The notes: generated by a model from the letters alone, not told the origin. A stretch of DNA of 64,000 nucleotides from an uncultured Gemmiger sp. (GCA_947629015.1 CANRCB010000002.1:1-64000), one strand, 5' to 3'. Positions 54,326 to 63,528 are shown, counted from the stretch's first letter. Translations and numbers: made by a program.

Positions 54326-54722
54326 AGATGTGCCCTCTCACGTTGGCGTCCGCGGCCTTTGGGGGCCGCGGCGGCGGTATACGTTAGCTATTGTACACCA
54401 TTTTGCCCCGGCGCGCTAGGGGGTCGGGGCTTTTTTGGCGTTTTTTTTGCAAAAGGCGGCGGCCCGGGGCGTTGTGTGTGCGGCAGAGCCGCCCGCGCAG
54501 GGGCTCGTTCCGCAGAAGGCGCTGCTATTGATGGAAGCACACGGTTATGTTAAAATACCAGCAACGGGTCTTTTCTGCCAGGGGCGGACGGTTGCGCTCG
54601 GCAAGGCATATCTGCCATCCCGCGCATAAAGCCACAGGCCGCGCCAAAGATTTCAGGTTTCAAAAAGTATGGGGCCCTGTGGCGGGGACAAACAAACGCT
54701 GCACAAGGAAGGGGGATATCGT
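54326..54722. promoter_or_regulatory. Gene-free region with macro-gene promoter
   Basis: Nearly 400 bp with no convincing gene. CGCGGCCTTTGGGGGCCGCG (54351-54370) is a palindrome. TTGATG (54528-54533), 17-bp spacer, TAAAAT (54551-54556) is a promoter for the macro-domain gene and predicts a leader of about 160 nt. Confidence 0.5.
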
Positions 54723-55931
54723 ATGCCGCTGCAATTCATTCGCCAGGACATTACAAAGATGAAGGTGGACGCCATCGTCAACGCGGCCAATTCCCGCCTG
54801 CTGGGCGGCGGCGGGGTCGACGGCGCCATCCACCGTGCCGCCGGGCCGGGCCTGCTGGCCGAATGCCGCACCCTGGGCGGCTGCGCCACCGGCGATGCCA
54901 GGATCACCGGCGGCTATGCGCTGCCCTGCAAATATGTCATCCACACCGTTGGGCCGGTCTGGCGCGGCGGGCTGCTGGGCGAGCGCAGGAAGCTGGCCAG
55001 CTGCTACCGCACATCGCTGGCGTTGGCCAAAGAACACGGCTGCGAGAGCGTGGCCTTCCCTCTCATTTCCTCCGGCGCATACGGCTACCCGAAAGACAAA
55101 GCCCTGCAGGTGGCGGTGGAGGAGATCGGCGCGTTTTTGCTTGAAAACGATATGCTCGTTTACATCGCCATCTTTGACCGCGCCGCCTATCAAATCAGCG
55201 GAAAGCTGTTCAAGGACATTTCCACCTACATCGACGACACCTATGTGGAGGCCCATACCGACCCATTCCGCGAGCGCCGGCGGCAGTTTGCCGATGACCC
55301 TGCCGCGTTTGGAGCGCCCGTTTTCCTGGCTGGGGAAGAGGCTTCCCCCGATTTAAGCACCGCCCTGCCGCCTCCGCCGCCCTTGCCGGCCGCGCCTGCT
55401 GCCCCGCAAAAGGGCAAGCGGGCCGCCGTGCCGCCCGCGGCTGCCGTCCCTCCCGCGGCGGCCATGCCGCCCGCGGCTTTCGCACCGGCGCCGGCCGCCC
55501 TGCAAAAAGGCATGCGGGCGGCCATATCGCCCACGGTATCCGCTGCCGTGCTGCGGCCGCCGCGCACCCTGGACGAGGCGCTGGCCCGCCTTGACGAGAG
55601 CTTTTCCGAGATGCTGCTGCGCAAGATCGACGAGCGCGGGCTGACCGACGCCCAGTGCTACAAAAAAGCGAACGTGGACCGGCGGCTCTTCTCCAAGATC
55701 CGCAACGACAAATTCTACAAGCCCAGCAAGCCGACCGTGCTGGCGCTGGCCATCGCGCTGGAGCTGCCCCAGCGCGAGGTGCAGGAGATGCTGCAAAAAG
55801 CCGGGTTCGCGCTCTCCCATTCCAACAAGTTCGATATCATCGTCGAGTATTTCATCCGCGGCGGCAACTACAACGTGTTTGAGATCAACGAGGCGCTGTT
55901 CGCCTTTGACCAGCCGCTTTTGGGCGCATGA
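54723..55931 (+). CDS. Macro domain fused to a C-terminal XRE-like HTH domain
   Basis: 402 residues. The macro domain (1-175) has the ADP-ribose motifs [26 protein letters not shown] and [15 protein letters not shown] Pro/Ala-rich linker (about 210-270) joins a helical domain (about 280-402) with [45 protein letters not shown], an XRE/lambda-repressor-like pattern, followed by [27 protein letters not shown]. It would bind or hydrolyse ADP-ribose adducts; the HTH may bind nucleic acid or a partner protein. AAGGAAGGGGG precedes the start. The VWA gene follows in the same direction. Confidence 0.87.
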   Translation: MPLQFIRQDITKMKVDAIVNAANSRLLGGGGVDGAIHRAAGPGLLAECRTLGGCATGDARITGGYALPCKYVIHTVGPVWRGGLLGERRKLASCYRTSLALAKEHGCESVAFPLISSGAYGYPKDKALQVAVEEIGAFLLENDMLVYIAIFDRAAYQISGKLFKDISTYIDDTYVEAHTDPFRERRRQFADDPAAFGAPVFLAGEEASPDLSTALPPPPPLPAAPAAPQKGKRAAVPPAAAVPPAAAMPPAAFAPAPAALQKGMRAAISPTVSAAVLRPPRTLDEALARLDESFSEMLLRKIDERGLTDAQCYKKANVDRRLFSKIRNDKFYKPSKPTVLALAIALELPQREVQEMLQKAGFALSHSNKFDIIVEYFIRGGNYNVFEINEALFAFDQPLLGA

Positions 55932-56029
55932 CTTAAAAATGTCGCCTGGCGGGCGACCGATTTGCCCTGTGCCTCCGTTATACTGTGCCTGTAAGCAAAA
56001 CCCGCACAAACAAAACGGAGGTATCGACC

Positions 56030-56707
56030 ATGAAAAACCAACGCACCGAACTCGTTTTCATCCTTGACCGCAGCGGCTCGATGGCCGGCGTCGAGGCCGA
56101 CACCATCGGCGGCTTCAACGCCATGATGCAAAAGCAGAAGGCCACACCCGGCGACACGCTCGTCTCCACCGTGCTGTTCGACCAGGAGATCACCGTATTG
56201 CACGACCGCGTGCCGCTGGAGAAGGTGCCGGAACTGACGAACAAAGAGTATTACGCCCGCGGCTGCACGGCGCTGCTGGATGCCGTGGGCGGGGCCATCC
56301 ACCACATCGGCAACATCCACAAGTACGCCCGCCCGGAGGATGTGCCGGAAAAGACGCTGTTCGTCATCACCACCGACGGGCTGGAGAACGCCAGCCGCCG
56401 CTACACGCTGGACAAGGTCAAGGCGATGATCGAGCACGAGCAGGACAAATATGGGTGGGAGTTTTTGTTCCTGGGCGCCAACATGGATGCCGTGACCACG
56501 GCCGGGCAGATGGGCATCGGCGCCAGCCATGCGGTGACCTTCCAAAGTGACGGCGCCGGTACCCGCCTCAACTATGACGTCGTGGGCGAGACGGTCTGCG
56601 CCATGCGCGCCGCGCCGGCCGCGCCCCTCAACGCCGGCTGGAAAGCGCGTATCGAGGCCGATTTCAAGGCCCGCGGCAAGGGCGCACACAAAAAAGGGGT
56701 GAAGTGA
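56030..56707 (+). CDS. VWA-domain protein (TerY-like)
   Basis: 225 residues, almost all VWA. The MIDAS metal site is intact: VFILDRSGSMAGVEADTIGG (DxSxS), then the Thr in ARGCTALLDAVGGAI and Asp in FVITTDGLENASRR. No signal peptide or span, so cytoplasmic. Such proteins are linked with tellurite-type stress operons and, in several Firmicutes, with macro-HTH proteins. GGAGG precedes the ATG; a GTCGCC-GGCGAC palindrome lies at 55939-55955 in the 98-bp spacer. Confidence 0.9.
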   Translation: MKNQRTELVFILDRSGSMAGVEADTIGGFNAMMQKQKATPGDTLVSTVLFDQEITVLHDRVPLEKVPELTNKEYYARGCTALLDAVGGAIHHIGNIHKYARPEDVPEKTLFVITTDGLENASRRYTLDKVKAMIEHEQDKYGWEFLFLGANMDAVTTAGQMGIGASHAVTFQSDGAGTRLNYDVVGETVCAMRAAPAAPLNAGWKARIEADFKARGKGAHKKGVK

Positions 56708-56817
56708 GCCCTGCCGGGCGCTGGCATCGGGGGCATTGCGGGCCCCGGGCTGTTTGTTCCGGTGCGCCCCCGGGGTTTCCCCGCGCCCTGTGCGGCCGTC
56801 CGCATCCCCTGGCCGGA

Positions 56818-56868
56818 CACCAAGCGGGAGGCCCCCCGAACGTTGTTCGGGGGGCCTCCCGCTTGGTG
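56818..56868 (-). terminator. 24-bp perfect hairpin covering the tRNA-Lys 3' end
   Basis: Arms CACCAAGCGGGAGG... (56818-56841) and its exact complement (56845-56868) around a 3-base loop. The tRNA end CACCA is part of the stem. There is no U run. Confidence 0.65.
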
Positions 56869-56939
56869 CGCCCTCGGGGATTCGAACCCCGGGCACCCTG
56901 ATTAAAAGTCAGGTGCTCTGCCAACTGAGCTAAGGGCAC
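56864..56939 (-). tRNA. tRNA-Lys (UUU)
   Basis: The minus strand folds into a cloverleaf: acceptor GTGCCCT/AGGGCGC, D arm GCTCAGTTGGCAGAGC, anticodon arm CTGACTTTTAATCAG with anticodon TTT, T arm GGGGTTCGAATCCCC, discriminator A and an encoded CCA (56864-56866). Confidence 0.97.
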
Positions 56940-56993
56940 ACGACACCGCCTGTTGGGCAGCTTCGTCCATTATATCAGGCGCGCCGGGCCTTG

Positions 56994-57365
56994 TCAATCA
57001 GATTTTTGCGGCGGTGTAAAGCCCGCCTCGCCGGGCAGCACGATGCCGTTTGCGGCCAGCAGCGCCTGCCATTCGCCCTGCGGCAGCGCAAAGGCGGCGC
57101 GCGCGTTCTCCTTTGCGCCGCACAGCACCACCTGCCATGGCCCCTCCGCCGCGCCCTGCAAAAACAGCACCGCCTCCAAACCGCCCAGCGCCTGCACGGG
57201 CGCCTGCACCAGCAGGCCGGGCGCGGGCGTGGCAAGGTAGTGGTCCACCATGCGGCCGCCGGCAAAATCGTGCTCGACGGCGGCGGGCACCTCGCCGGAC
57301 TCTGGTACGGCGCCATAACGCAGCCGCAGGCGGGCAAAGGCGGCGGCGGTCAACATATCGGGCAT
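56994..57365 (-). CDS. Hypothetical protein
   Basis: 123 residues, no signal peptide or membrane span, with PDMLTAAAFARLRLRYGAVPESGE at the start and several short hydrophobic strands (GLEAVLFLQ, WQVVLCGAKENA). The codon use matches its neighbours. The ATG at 57365 has GGGGGGAG; the promoter TTGCAA-17-TATACT is seen at 57425-57397. I do not recognise the family. Confidence 0.6.
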   Translation of the reverse strand: MPDMLTAAAFARLRLRYGAVPESGEVPAAVEHDFAGGRMVDHYLATPAPGLLVQAPVQALGGLEAVLFLQGAAEGPWQVVLCGAKENARAAFALPQGEWQALLAANGIVLPGEAGFTPPQKSD

Positions 57366-57396
57366 AAGGCTCCCCCCTTCCGGTTTTGTGCTTACC

Positions 57397-57425
57397 AGTA
57401 TAGCGCACAAAAGGGCGGTTTGCAA
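57397..57425 (-). promoter_or_regulatory. Promoter of the hypothetical gene
   Basis: Minus-strand TTGCAA (57425-57420), 17-bp spacer, TATACT (57402-57397). Confidence 0.65.
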
Positions 57426-57470
57426 ATAGGGATCGGTTCATATGTTGCACATTTTTGTACAAAAAGCGCA

Positions 57471-57499
57471 TGACATTTTTTGGGGAAATCGGGTATACT
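57471..57499 (+). promoter_or_regulatory. Promoter of the CarD-like gene
   Basis: TGACAT (57471-57476), 17-bp spacer, TATACT (57494-57499); a less AT-poor sequence than usual surrounds it. Confidence 0.55.
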
Positions 57500-57545
57500 A
57501 TAAATAAGGAAGTATACCGTTTGCCTTTACAGAACAGGAGCGATT

Positions 57546-58055
57546 ATGTTTGAGATCGGGCAGGTGGTCACCTATGCCACCAGCGGCGTGTGCCGCATCG
57601 AAGCGCTGGAAACACGGCGCATCGGCGATTTCGCCATGGACTATTACATCCTAAAACCGCTTTACAACCCTTCCATGACCATCTGCGTGCCCGCCGGCAA
57701 CCAGCAGCTGATGGCGCGTATGCGCCCCGCGCTGGACCGCGAAGGCGTTTTGCGCCTGATCCGTGCCCTGCCGGATGCCGCCCCCTACAGCCACCTTGAC
57801 CCCGAGAACCGCAAACTTCGCTATGTCGAGGCCCTGCAAAGCGGGGACCAGGCCGCCCTGGCGCGGATGCTGCGCTCTATTTATGGTGTCCGGCAGGAGC
57901 GGCAGGCCGTGGGCAAGCAGCTTTCCAGCTATGAGGAGAACGCCATGCGGGAGGCGGAGAATATGCTCCACACCGAGTTCGCGCACGCGCTGGGCATCCA
58001 GCCGCGGGAAGTGCCGGACTTTATCCGCGGGGAGTTGGGCGCAGCCCCCGCCTGA
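57546..58055 (+). CDS. CarD/CdnL-type RNA polymerase-binding regulator
   Basis: 169 residues. The N-terminal SH3/Tudor-like domain (MFEIGQVVTYATSGVCRIEALE and YYILKPLYNPSMTICVPAGN) is that of CarD/CdnL/TRCF proteins, which bind the RNA polymerase beta subunit and stabilise open complexes at promoters. The C-terminal helices (QAVGKQLSSYEENAMREAENMLHTEFAHAL) match. AACAGGAG precedes the ATG. A strong hairpin follows at 58082. Confidence 0.87.
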   Translation: MFEIGQVVTYATSGVCRIEALETRRIGDFAMDYYILKPLYNPSMTICVPAGNQQLMARMRPALDREGVLRLIRALPDAAPYSHLDPENRKLRYVEALQSGDQAALARMLRSIYGVRQERQAVGKQLSSYEENAMREAENMLHTEFAHALGIQPREVPDFIRGELGAAPA

Positions 58056-58081
58056 ACACCATCCCCCATTCCTGCACACAA

Positions 58082-58112
58082 GGCCGCCCCCACGCTGTGC
58101 GTGGGGGCGGCC
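58082..58112 (+). terminator. Terminator hairpin after the CarD-like gene
   Basis: GGCCGCCCCCACG and CGTGGGGGCGGCC pair perfectly around CTGTG; the repeat end CAGACTGTCGAAAA starts just after. Confidence 0.75.
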
Positions 58113-58113
58113 A

Positions 58114-58275
58114 CAGACTGTCGAAAAGGGGGGACGAAATGCTTTTTAGAGTATTTGTAGGGGACGGCCTCCGGACGTCCCGCAAACTTTCCGATGTTGC
58201 AACGTTCACGGGGCGTCGAGGACGCCGCCCCCTACAGTATGCCTTGGAATCACAGTTGACTTTTTTGTCACACTG
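58114..58275. repeat. Composite repeat: AGACTGTCGAAAA end plus TGTAGGGG core
   Basis: CAGACTGTCGAAAA (58114-58127), a core with inverted ends TGTAGGGG (58156-58163)/CCCCTACA (58229-58236) and internal GGACG..CGTCC stems, and the right end TTTTTTGTCACACTGA (58260-58275), an imperfect inverted copy of the left end. Parallels 17046-17200. Confidence 0.6.
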
Positions 58276-58328
58276 AGGCCCCCGGGCCGCCATTCGGCGG
58301 CCCGGGGGCCTTGCCTGTATCGGGGTGC

Positions 58329-60410
58329 TTACTCGTCGTCGCCGGCCAGGTTGCCCAGGGCCTTGGCCTGCTCGATGACCTTGGCCTCCAGCATCTGGGG
58401 CAGCGTCTCATACCGCACAAAATCAAAGGTGTACCAGCCGCGCCCCTGGGTGAGCTGCCGCAGGAAGGTGGTGAAATCCTGCATTTCGGCCATGGGGATC
58501 TCGGCCTCCACCACCTGCTGGTGCGGGGCCTCGGGGTCGGGGCTCATGCCCAGCACACGGCCGCGCCGCTTGGTGACCTCGCCCATGATATCGCCGGTGT
58601 TGTCGGCCGGCACATGGGCCTGCAGGGTGCCCACCGGCTCCAGCAGCACCGGGCCGGCCTGCGGCACGGCGGCCTTGTAGGCGAGCTTGGCCGCCATGAT
58701 GAACGCCATCTCGCTGGAGTCCACCGGATGGTAGCTGCCGTCCAGCAGGGTGGCCTTCATGCCCACCATGGGGTAGCCGGCCAGCACGCCCTTCTCGGCG
58801 GCCTGCCGCACGCCCTTTTCCACAGCCGGGAAGAAGTTCTTGGGCACGCTGCCGCCGAACACCTTTTCCTCAAACTGGATGTCATCGCCCTCGCAGGGGC
58901 TGAATTCGATCCACACATCGCCGAACTGCCCGTGGCCGCCGGTCTGCTTTTTGTGGCGGCCCTGCGCCTTGAAGGTCTTGCGGATGGATTCACGGTAGGG
59001 CACGCGCGGCTCCTCCAGCGTGATCTCGACGCCGAACTTGTTCTTGAGCTTGGCGACGGCCACCTCCAGGTGCACGCTGCCCAGCCCCGCGATGACCTGC
59101 TGGCGCGTCTCAGGGTCCATCACATAGGTGATGGAGGGGTCCTCCTCGATCAGGCGGCCGATGGCGCCGGAGACCTTGCCCTCGTCGCCCTTCTTGGCCA
59201 CGCGCACCGCCATGCGGTAGGTGGCGATGGGGTACACCGGCGCCGGCAGGCTGACCACGCGCGCCGCGTCGCACAGCGTGTCGCCGGTGCGGGCGCTCAT
59301 CTTGGCCACGGCGCCGATGTCGCCGGCCACGATGGCGGGGGTGTCGGTCTGCTTTTTGCCGCACACCGTCACCGTCTTGCCAAGGCGCTCGGCCTGGTTG
59401 GTGCGGGCGTTGGTCACGGTGGCGCCGCCCACCAGCTTGCCGGAAAGCACCTTGATGTAGCTCAGCTTGCCCACGAACGGGTCGGCCACCGTCTTAAAGA
59501 CGTAGGCGCACAGCGGGGCGGCGGGGTCGGCGGTGAGGGAGACCTCGTTGCCGTCGGCATCGGTGGCGGTGGCGGCGGCGGTATCGCCGCCGGGCAGCAG
59601 CTCCTTCATGTTGAACAGCAGCATATCCAGCGCCTGCCGGTTGACGGCGCTGCCGCAGAACACCGGCGTGATCTGGCCGCTGCGCACGCCCGCGGCCATG
59701 CCGCGCACGATCTCCTCGGTGGTGAAGGGCTCGCCCTCAAAGAACTTCATCATCAGCTCTTCGTCCGTCTCGGCGATGGCCTCGTCCATGGCGGCGATGA
59801 GCCCCTCCAGCCGGTGGCCCATGTCCGGCAGGTCGATCTGGATCTGTTTGCCGCCCTCATACTTGAACGCCTTGCGGCTGAACAGGTTGACGTATACGAC
59901 GGTGCCGTCGTCCAGGCGGGTGGGCACCACGGCGGGGCACACGCTGGGGCCGAACTCCGTCTTGAGGCTTTCGAGGATCTTGAAATAGTCGGCGTTTTCA
60001 AGGTCCATCTTGGTCACAAAGATCATGCGGGCCTTGTTGTGCTTGACGGCCAGCCGGTACGCCTTTTCGGCGCCGACCGAAACGCCCGACCGCCCCGAAA
60101 CGCACACCAGCACGCTCTCGGCCGCGGCGGCGCCCTCCACGGCGCCCGTCTCAAAATCGAACAGGCCGGGGACGTCGATAAAATTGTACTTGATGCCGCC
60201 GCTTTCCACCGGCACGATGCTGGCGTTGAGCGACACCTTGCGGCGGGCCTCCTCGGGGTCAAAGTCGCTTACGGTGGTGCCGTCCTCCACGCGGCCCATG
60301 CGCTCGGTCGCGCCGCTCATATACAAAAGCGCCTCCACCAGCGTGGTCTTGCCGCAGCCGGAATGCCCGGCCACAAGGATGTTGCGGATGTCTTTGCTTG
60401 CGTAGTCCAT
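58329..60410 (-). CDS. Elongation factor G-like protein (EF-G paralogue)
   Basis: 693 residues with all five EF-G domains. G1 AGHSGCGKTTLVEALL is intact. G3 is IDVPGLFDFETGA where EF-G has DTPGH: the catalytic His is replaced by Leu. G4 is TKMDLENADYF instead of NKMD. Domain IV (GGHGQFGDVWIEFSP, AVEKGVRQAAEKGVLAGYPMVGMKATLLDGSYHPVDSSEMAFIMAA) and V are complete. It is therefore the accessory class often found in Firmicutes, not the main translocase; its role is unknown. The ATG at 60410 has GAGG 9 bases upstream. Confidence 0.88.
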   Translation of the reverse strand: MDYASKDIRNILVAGHSGCGKTTLVEALLYMSGATERMGRVEDGTTVSDFDPEEARRKVSLNASIVPVESGGIKYNFIDVPGLFDFETGAVEGAAAAESVLVCVSGRSGVSVGAEKAYRLAVKHNKARMIFVTKMDLENADYFKILESLKTEFGPSVCPAVVPTRLDDGTVVYVNLFSRKAFKYEGGKQIQIDLPDMGHRLEGLIAAMDEAIAETDEELMMKFFEGEPFTTEEIVRGMAAGVRSGQITPVFCGSAVNRQALDMLLFNMKELLPGGDTAAATATDADGNEVSLTADPAAPLCAYVFKTVADPFVGKLSYIKVLSGKLVGGATVTNARTNQAERLGKTVTVCGKKQTDTPAIVAGDIGAVAKMSARTGDTLCDAARVVSLPAPVYPIATYRMAVRVAKKGDEGKVSGAIGRLIEEDPSITYVMDPETRQQVIAGLGSVHLEVAVAKLKNKFGVEITLEEPRVPYRESIRKTFKAQGRHKKQTGGHGQFGDVWIEFSPCEGDDIQFEEKVFGGSVPKNFFPAVEKGVRQAAEKGVLAGYPMVGMKATLLDGSYHPVDSSEMAFIMAAKLAYKAAVPQAGPVLLEPVGTLQAHVPADNTGDIMGEVTKRRGRVLGMSPDPEAPHQQVVEAEIPMAEMQDFTTFLRQLTQGRGWYTFDFVRYETLPQMLEAKVIEQAKALGNLAGDDE

Positions 60411-60641
60411 AGGATGTAACCTCTTTTCGCGCCGGGGGCGGCGCCGCCCGGCGTAGAATATTTTCCTGGCACAGCGGCGGGCACAGGCCAACAGGGCCCC
60501 GCCGCCCTGTTTTCTACTTTACCACAAATTCAGCCGTTTGGGAACAGTTTTTTATGAAAAATGCGAAAAATAAACAAACAGCCCCCTCCGGCGGGCAAAA
60601 CCCGGCCCCAAAACGCGGGCGGGCGGGGCGCGCGGCGCCCC

Positions 60642-62948
60642 TCAGGCGCGCAGAAGCTGCAGGGCGAGCACGGTGCAGTCGTCTTTGGCGCCGCCCTGCA
60701 CGGCGGCGTCCGCCACGGCCCGCGCCAGCTCGGCCGGGGTCTGGCCCAGACGGGCGCATTGGGCCAGCTGCTGCAGCAGGCGGTCGCTGCCGGCGGCAAG
60801 CACCCCGTCCGACACCGCCACCAGGATGTCCCCCTCGTTGAGCGTCAGCGCCGCGGCACGGCCCACCGCCGTATCCAAAATGCCCATCGGCAGGCCGCCG
60901 CCGTCCTCCAAAGCGCGGGGCACGCCGCCCCGTATCAGGAAACTCGGCGCGCCGCCGGCCTTGTACCCCGTGGCACGCCCGGTATACAGGTCCACCGTCC
61001 ACACGTCCAGCGTGGCGCCGGATTCCTGCTCCCCGTTTTTGAGCCCGAGCGCGATGTTCACCAGCCGCGCCGTGCTCTCGGCCGAAAACCCGGCGCGCAA
61101 AAGCTCCGCGCACAGGCGGGCGGCCATCCGGCCGTCCACGGCGGCGGCGGGGCCGGTGCCCATGCCGTCACACAGCAAAAGGCGGGCACGGCCGGCGCCG
61201 TCGCAAAACTGCTCGCACGCGTCGCCGCTCACGCTCTGGCCGGCGGCGGGATGGTTGGCGGCGCCGAACACCGCGCAAAACTGCGGGCGCTCGGCAAAGG
61301 TCAGGGTGGTCACGGTATGGCGGGCGCGCACTTCCGGCAGCGCAAGATCCCGCTGGCAGGCATGGCCGAGCTCCTGCGTCAGGGCGGCGAGCTCCTCGGG
61401 GGCAAAGGCCGCACGCGCCACCGTCACACAGGCGGTCATGCGGCCGTACAGGTCGGTCGAAACGCTGCATTCCAGCGCCTCCAGCCCGATCTCGGCAAAC
61501 AGGCGGGCGGCCCGTGCCTCCCGCTTGGGGTCGGGCAGGCCGGCGGCGCCCATCTGCCCCGCCAGCTGGGCCAGCGCCTCGGCCACGGCGGTGTACTGGT
61601 CGCGCAGGGCGGCGCGCAAAACGGCGGCGCGGGCGCGCGTCTGGCGGCGGCTGCGCCACAGCCGGTACCCGTGGCCCACCGCCGCGCACAGGTCGCTGGG
61701 GTGGGCGCAGGCCGAAAGCATACCCTGCAGATCCTCGATCTCCACCTTGCCGCGCGCCTCCAGGGGGGCCTTCAGGTGGTACAGCCCGTCCACCATGCCG
61801 GAATAGCTGTGTATCCAGCAGCGCTCCCGCTGGCGGCAGCCCTGGCACAGGCGCCGCGCGGTGTAATCGACGACGAAATCAAAATTCTCCCCGCGCGGGG
61901 GCGCGCCGTGCGCGCACACGGCGTTGACGGTATCGCCCACATCGGCAAGCGCCTGCGCCACCGCCGAAAGCCGCCCCGCCACGGCGGCGTTGGCGCCGGT
62001 GCTTTGGGCGGGGGCGGGCTCCTCGGCGGCGGGGAGGAGCGCCGTCAGCCAGTTTGCGGGCAGCAAAACGAACAGCGCCGCCCCGGCCAGCCCGCTCAAC
62101 AGCGCGGGCAGCAGGGTTTGCGGGTGCGGCAGCACCAGCGCCAGCACGGCAAACACGGCGGCAAACGCCCCGGCGCAGCGGCGCCGCGCCCCGTGTACGG
62201 CCACCCCCGCCGCCAGCGCCGCCGTGCCCGCCGCCAACGCGGCGCCGCACAGGTCCGGCCGGGCACAGGCCAGCGCCGCCGCCCATGCCAGGCAGGCCGC
62301 GGCGCCCGCGCTGGAGCCCGCGCCCCAAACGGCCGCCAGCCCGGCCGCCGCGAGCAGCGCCAACCCCGGCATAAGCCCGAACGGTGCCGCCCGCTGGCAG
62401 CACACGATGAGCAGGCCCAGCCACAGGCACGCCCCGCGCGCCGTATGTACCGGCGATGTGCGGATGGCCAGCCCCGCCCCCACCGCCAAAATCGCGGTGA
62501 GCACCGCCGCCCACAGCAGCGGCGCGCTGCCCAGCCGCCACGCCGCCACCCCCTGCCCCGCCAGCAGCATGGCGCACGCGGCCACGGCGGCGGGGGCAAA
62601 CGCTTCCCGCCGCAGGAGGCGCGCCGCCAGCGCGGCCGCCAGCGCCGCGAGGGTGGGCAGGGCCACGGCGGCGGGCAGCATCAGCAGGCTGCCCGCGGCC
62701 GCCCCCACCGCCCCGGCCAGGGCATACCCCGGCGCGCAGCCCAGCAAAAAGGCAATGCCAAAGGGCGCGGCACCCAGCACGCGCCCGCCGGCCAGCACAA
62801 AGCCGGCGCCCAGCGCCGCGCCCTGCCACAGCAGCGCAAAAAGGCGGGCGTTCGGCGGCAGGGCCGGGCGAGGGATGTGGAAACGTTGCTTTTTCGCCGC
62901 GGCAGGGGCGGCGGGGCCGGCAGGGCCGGGCCTGAGGGTGGCGGGCAT
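60642..62948 (-). CDS. spoIIE: SpoIIE-like membrane PP2C phosphatase
   Basis: 768 residues. About ten Ala/Leu-rich spans occupy residues 25-310, a linker region with CQGCRQRERCW (a Cys cluster) follows, and the C-terminal 250 residues are a PP2C/RsbU-type phosphatase: VSGDACEQF, LLLCDGMGTGPAAAVDG, GGAPSFLIRGG, VAVSDGVLA and KDDCTVLAL with the metal-binding Asp residues. In Bacillus SpoIIE dephosphorylates SpoIIAA to activate sigma-F in the forespore. The ATG at 62948 has AGGAGG. Confidence 0.9.
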   Translation of the reverse strand: MPATLRPGPAGPAAPAAAKKQRFHIPRPALPPNARLFALLWQGAALGAGFVLAGGRVLGAAPFGIAFLLGCAPGYALAGAVGAAAGSLLMLPAAVALPTLAALAAALAARLLRREAFAPAAVAACAMLLAGQGVAAWRLGSAPLLWAAVLTAILAVGAGLAIRTSPVHTARGACLWLGLLIVCCQRAAPFGLMPGLALLAAAGLAAVWGAGSSAGAAACLAWAAALACARPDLCGAALAAGTAALAAGVAVHGARRRCAGAFAAVFAVLALVLPHPQTLLPALLSGLAGAALFVLLPANWLTALLPAAEEPAPAQSTGANAAVAGRLSAVAQALADVGDTVNAVCAHGAPPRGENFDFVVDYTARRLCQGCRQRERCWIHSYSGMVDGLYHLKAPLEARGKVEIEDLQGMLSACAHPSDLCAAVGHGYRLWRSRRQTRARAAVLRAALRDQYTAVAEALAQLAGQMGAAGLPDPKREARAARLFAEIGLEALECSVSTDLYGRMTACVTVARAAFAPEELAALTQELGHACQRDLALPEVRARHTVTTLTFAERPQFCAVFGAANHPAAGQSVSGDACEQFCDGAGRARLLLCDGMGTGPAAAVDGRMAARLCAELLRAGFSAESTARLVNIALGLKNGEQESGATLDVWTVDLYTGRATGYKAGGAPSFLIRGGVPRALEDGGGLPMGILDTAVGRAAALTLNEGDILVAVSDGVLAAGSDRLLQQLAQCARLGQTPAELARAVADAAVQGGAKDDCTVLALQLLRA

Positions 62949-63105
62949 GGGCGGTTCCTCCTGAGCTTTTCGATGTGTAAGGCAAGGATACCGCCCGCCC
63001 CCCGCGCTTTTTGGGGAAAGCAGCGAAGCCCGAAAACCGCCCAAAACCACCCCCAAAGCCCCCGCGCCTGACAAAATACCCCGCCGGCGCGGGCAAACTA
63101 TGAGC

Positions 63106-63158
63106 AAAAGAGGGGTTCGGCTTTGCCGGCTGCGCCGGCAGGGCCGAACCCCTCTTTT
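63106..63158. terminator. Bidirectional terminator
   Basis: AAAAGAGGGGTTCGGC (63106-63121) and GCCGAACCCCTCTTTT (63143-63158) form a 16-bp perfect stem with A and T runs, plus an inner CCGGC/GCCGG stem. The GCCGAACCCCTCTTTTG part matches the hairpin at 5499-5515. Confidence 0.85.
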
Positions 63159-63171
63159 GTAAAGTGCAGGC

Positions 63172-63528
63172 TTACAGGTCGTCGGCGTCCTGGGTGGGGG
63201 CCTCGTCCTCATCGGCGGGCACGCCGGTCCAGCTGCCAAGCGGGTCATCGTCGGCGGGGCCGAGGATGCCGTAGGCGTTGTCGATGCGCTCGGTGCGGCC
63301 GCCTTCGCCGTCGGGCCGGTCGTGCAGGACCGGCATATTGGTAAAAATGTTGGGGCTTGCGGGCTCCGCGGCGTTCAGGCGCGCGGCGCCGCCCAGCACG
63401 TTCAGCGTGCCGATGGCGTCACTGTCCTCCCCCGGCAGGGTGCCGGGCAGCATATCGGCGCCCTCGGGGATATCGGTCCAGAAATCGGTATCGCCCGCGC
63501 CCGCGGGGCCAAAAGGTTCGTGCAGCAT
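63172..63528 (-). CDS. Acidic hypothetical protein
   Basis: 118 residues, rich in Asp, Glu, Gly and Pro (ends ADEDEAPTQDADDL) and predicted largely disordered. AAGGAG is correctly placed before the ATG and a terminator follows, which supports a real gene. No family recognised. Divergent from the membrane-protein gene at the right edge. Confidence 0.6.
   Translation of the reverse strand: MLHEPFGPAGAGDTDFWTDIPEGADMLPGTLPGEDSDAIGTLNVLGGAARLNAAEPASPNIFTNMPVLHDRPDGEGGRTERIDNAYGILGPADDDPLGSWTGVPADEDEAPTQDADDL

Noticed and set aside
56818-56868. tRNA-linked att site of an integrated element
   Set aside because: No integrase, and no direct repeat of the tRNA end elsewhere in the window; the hairpin is better read as a terminator or processing structure.
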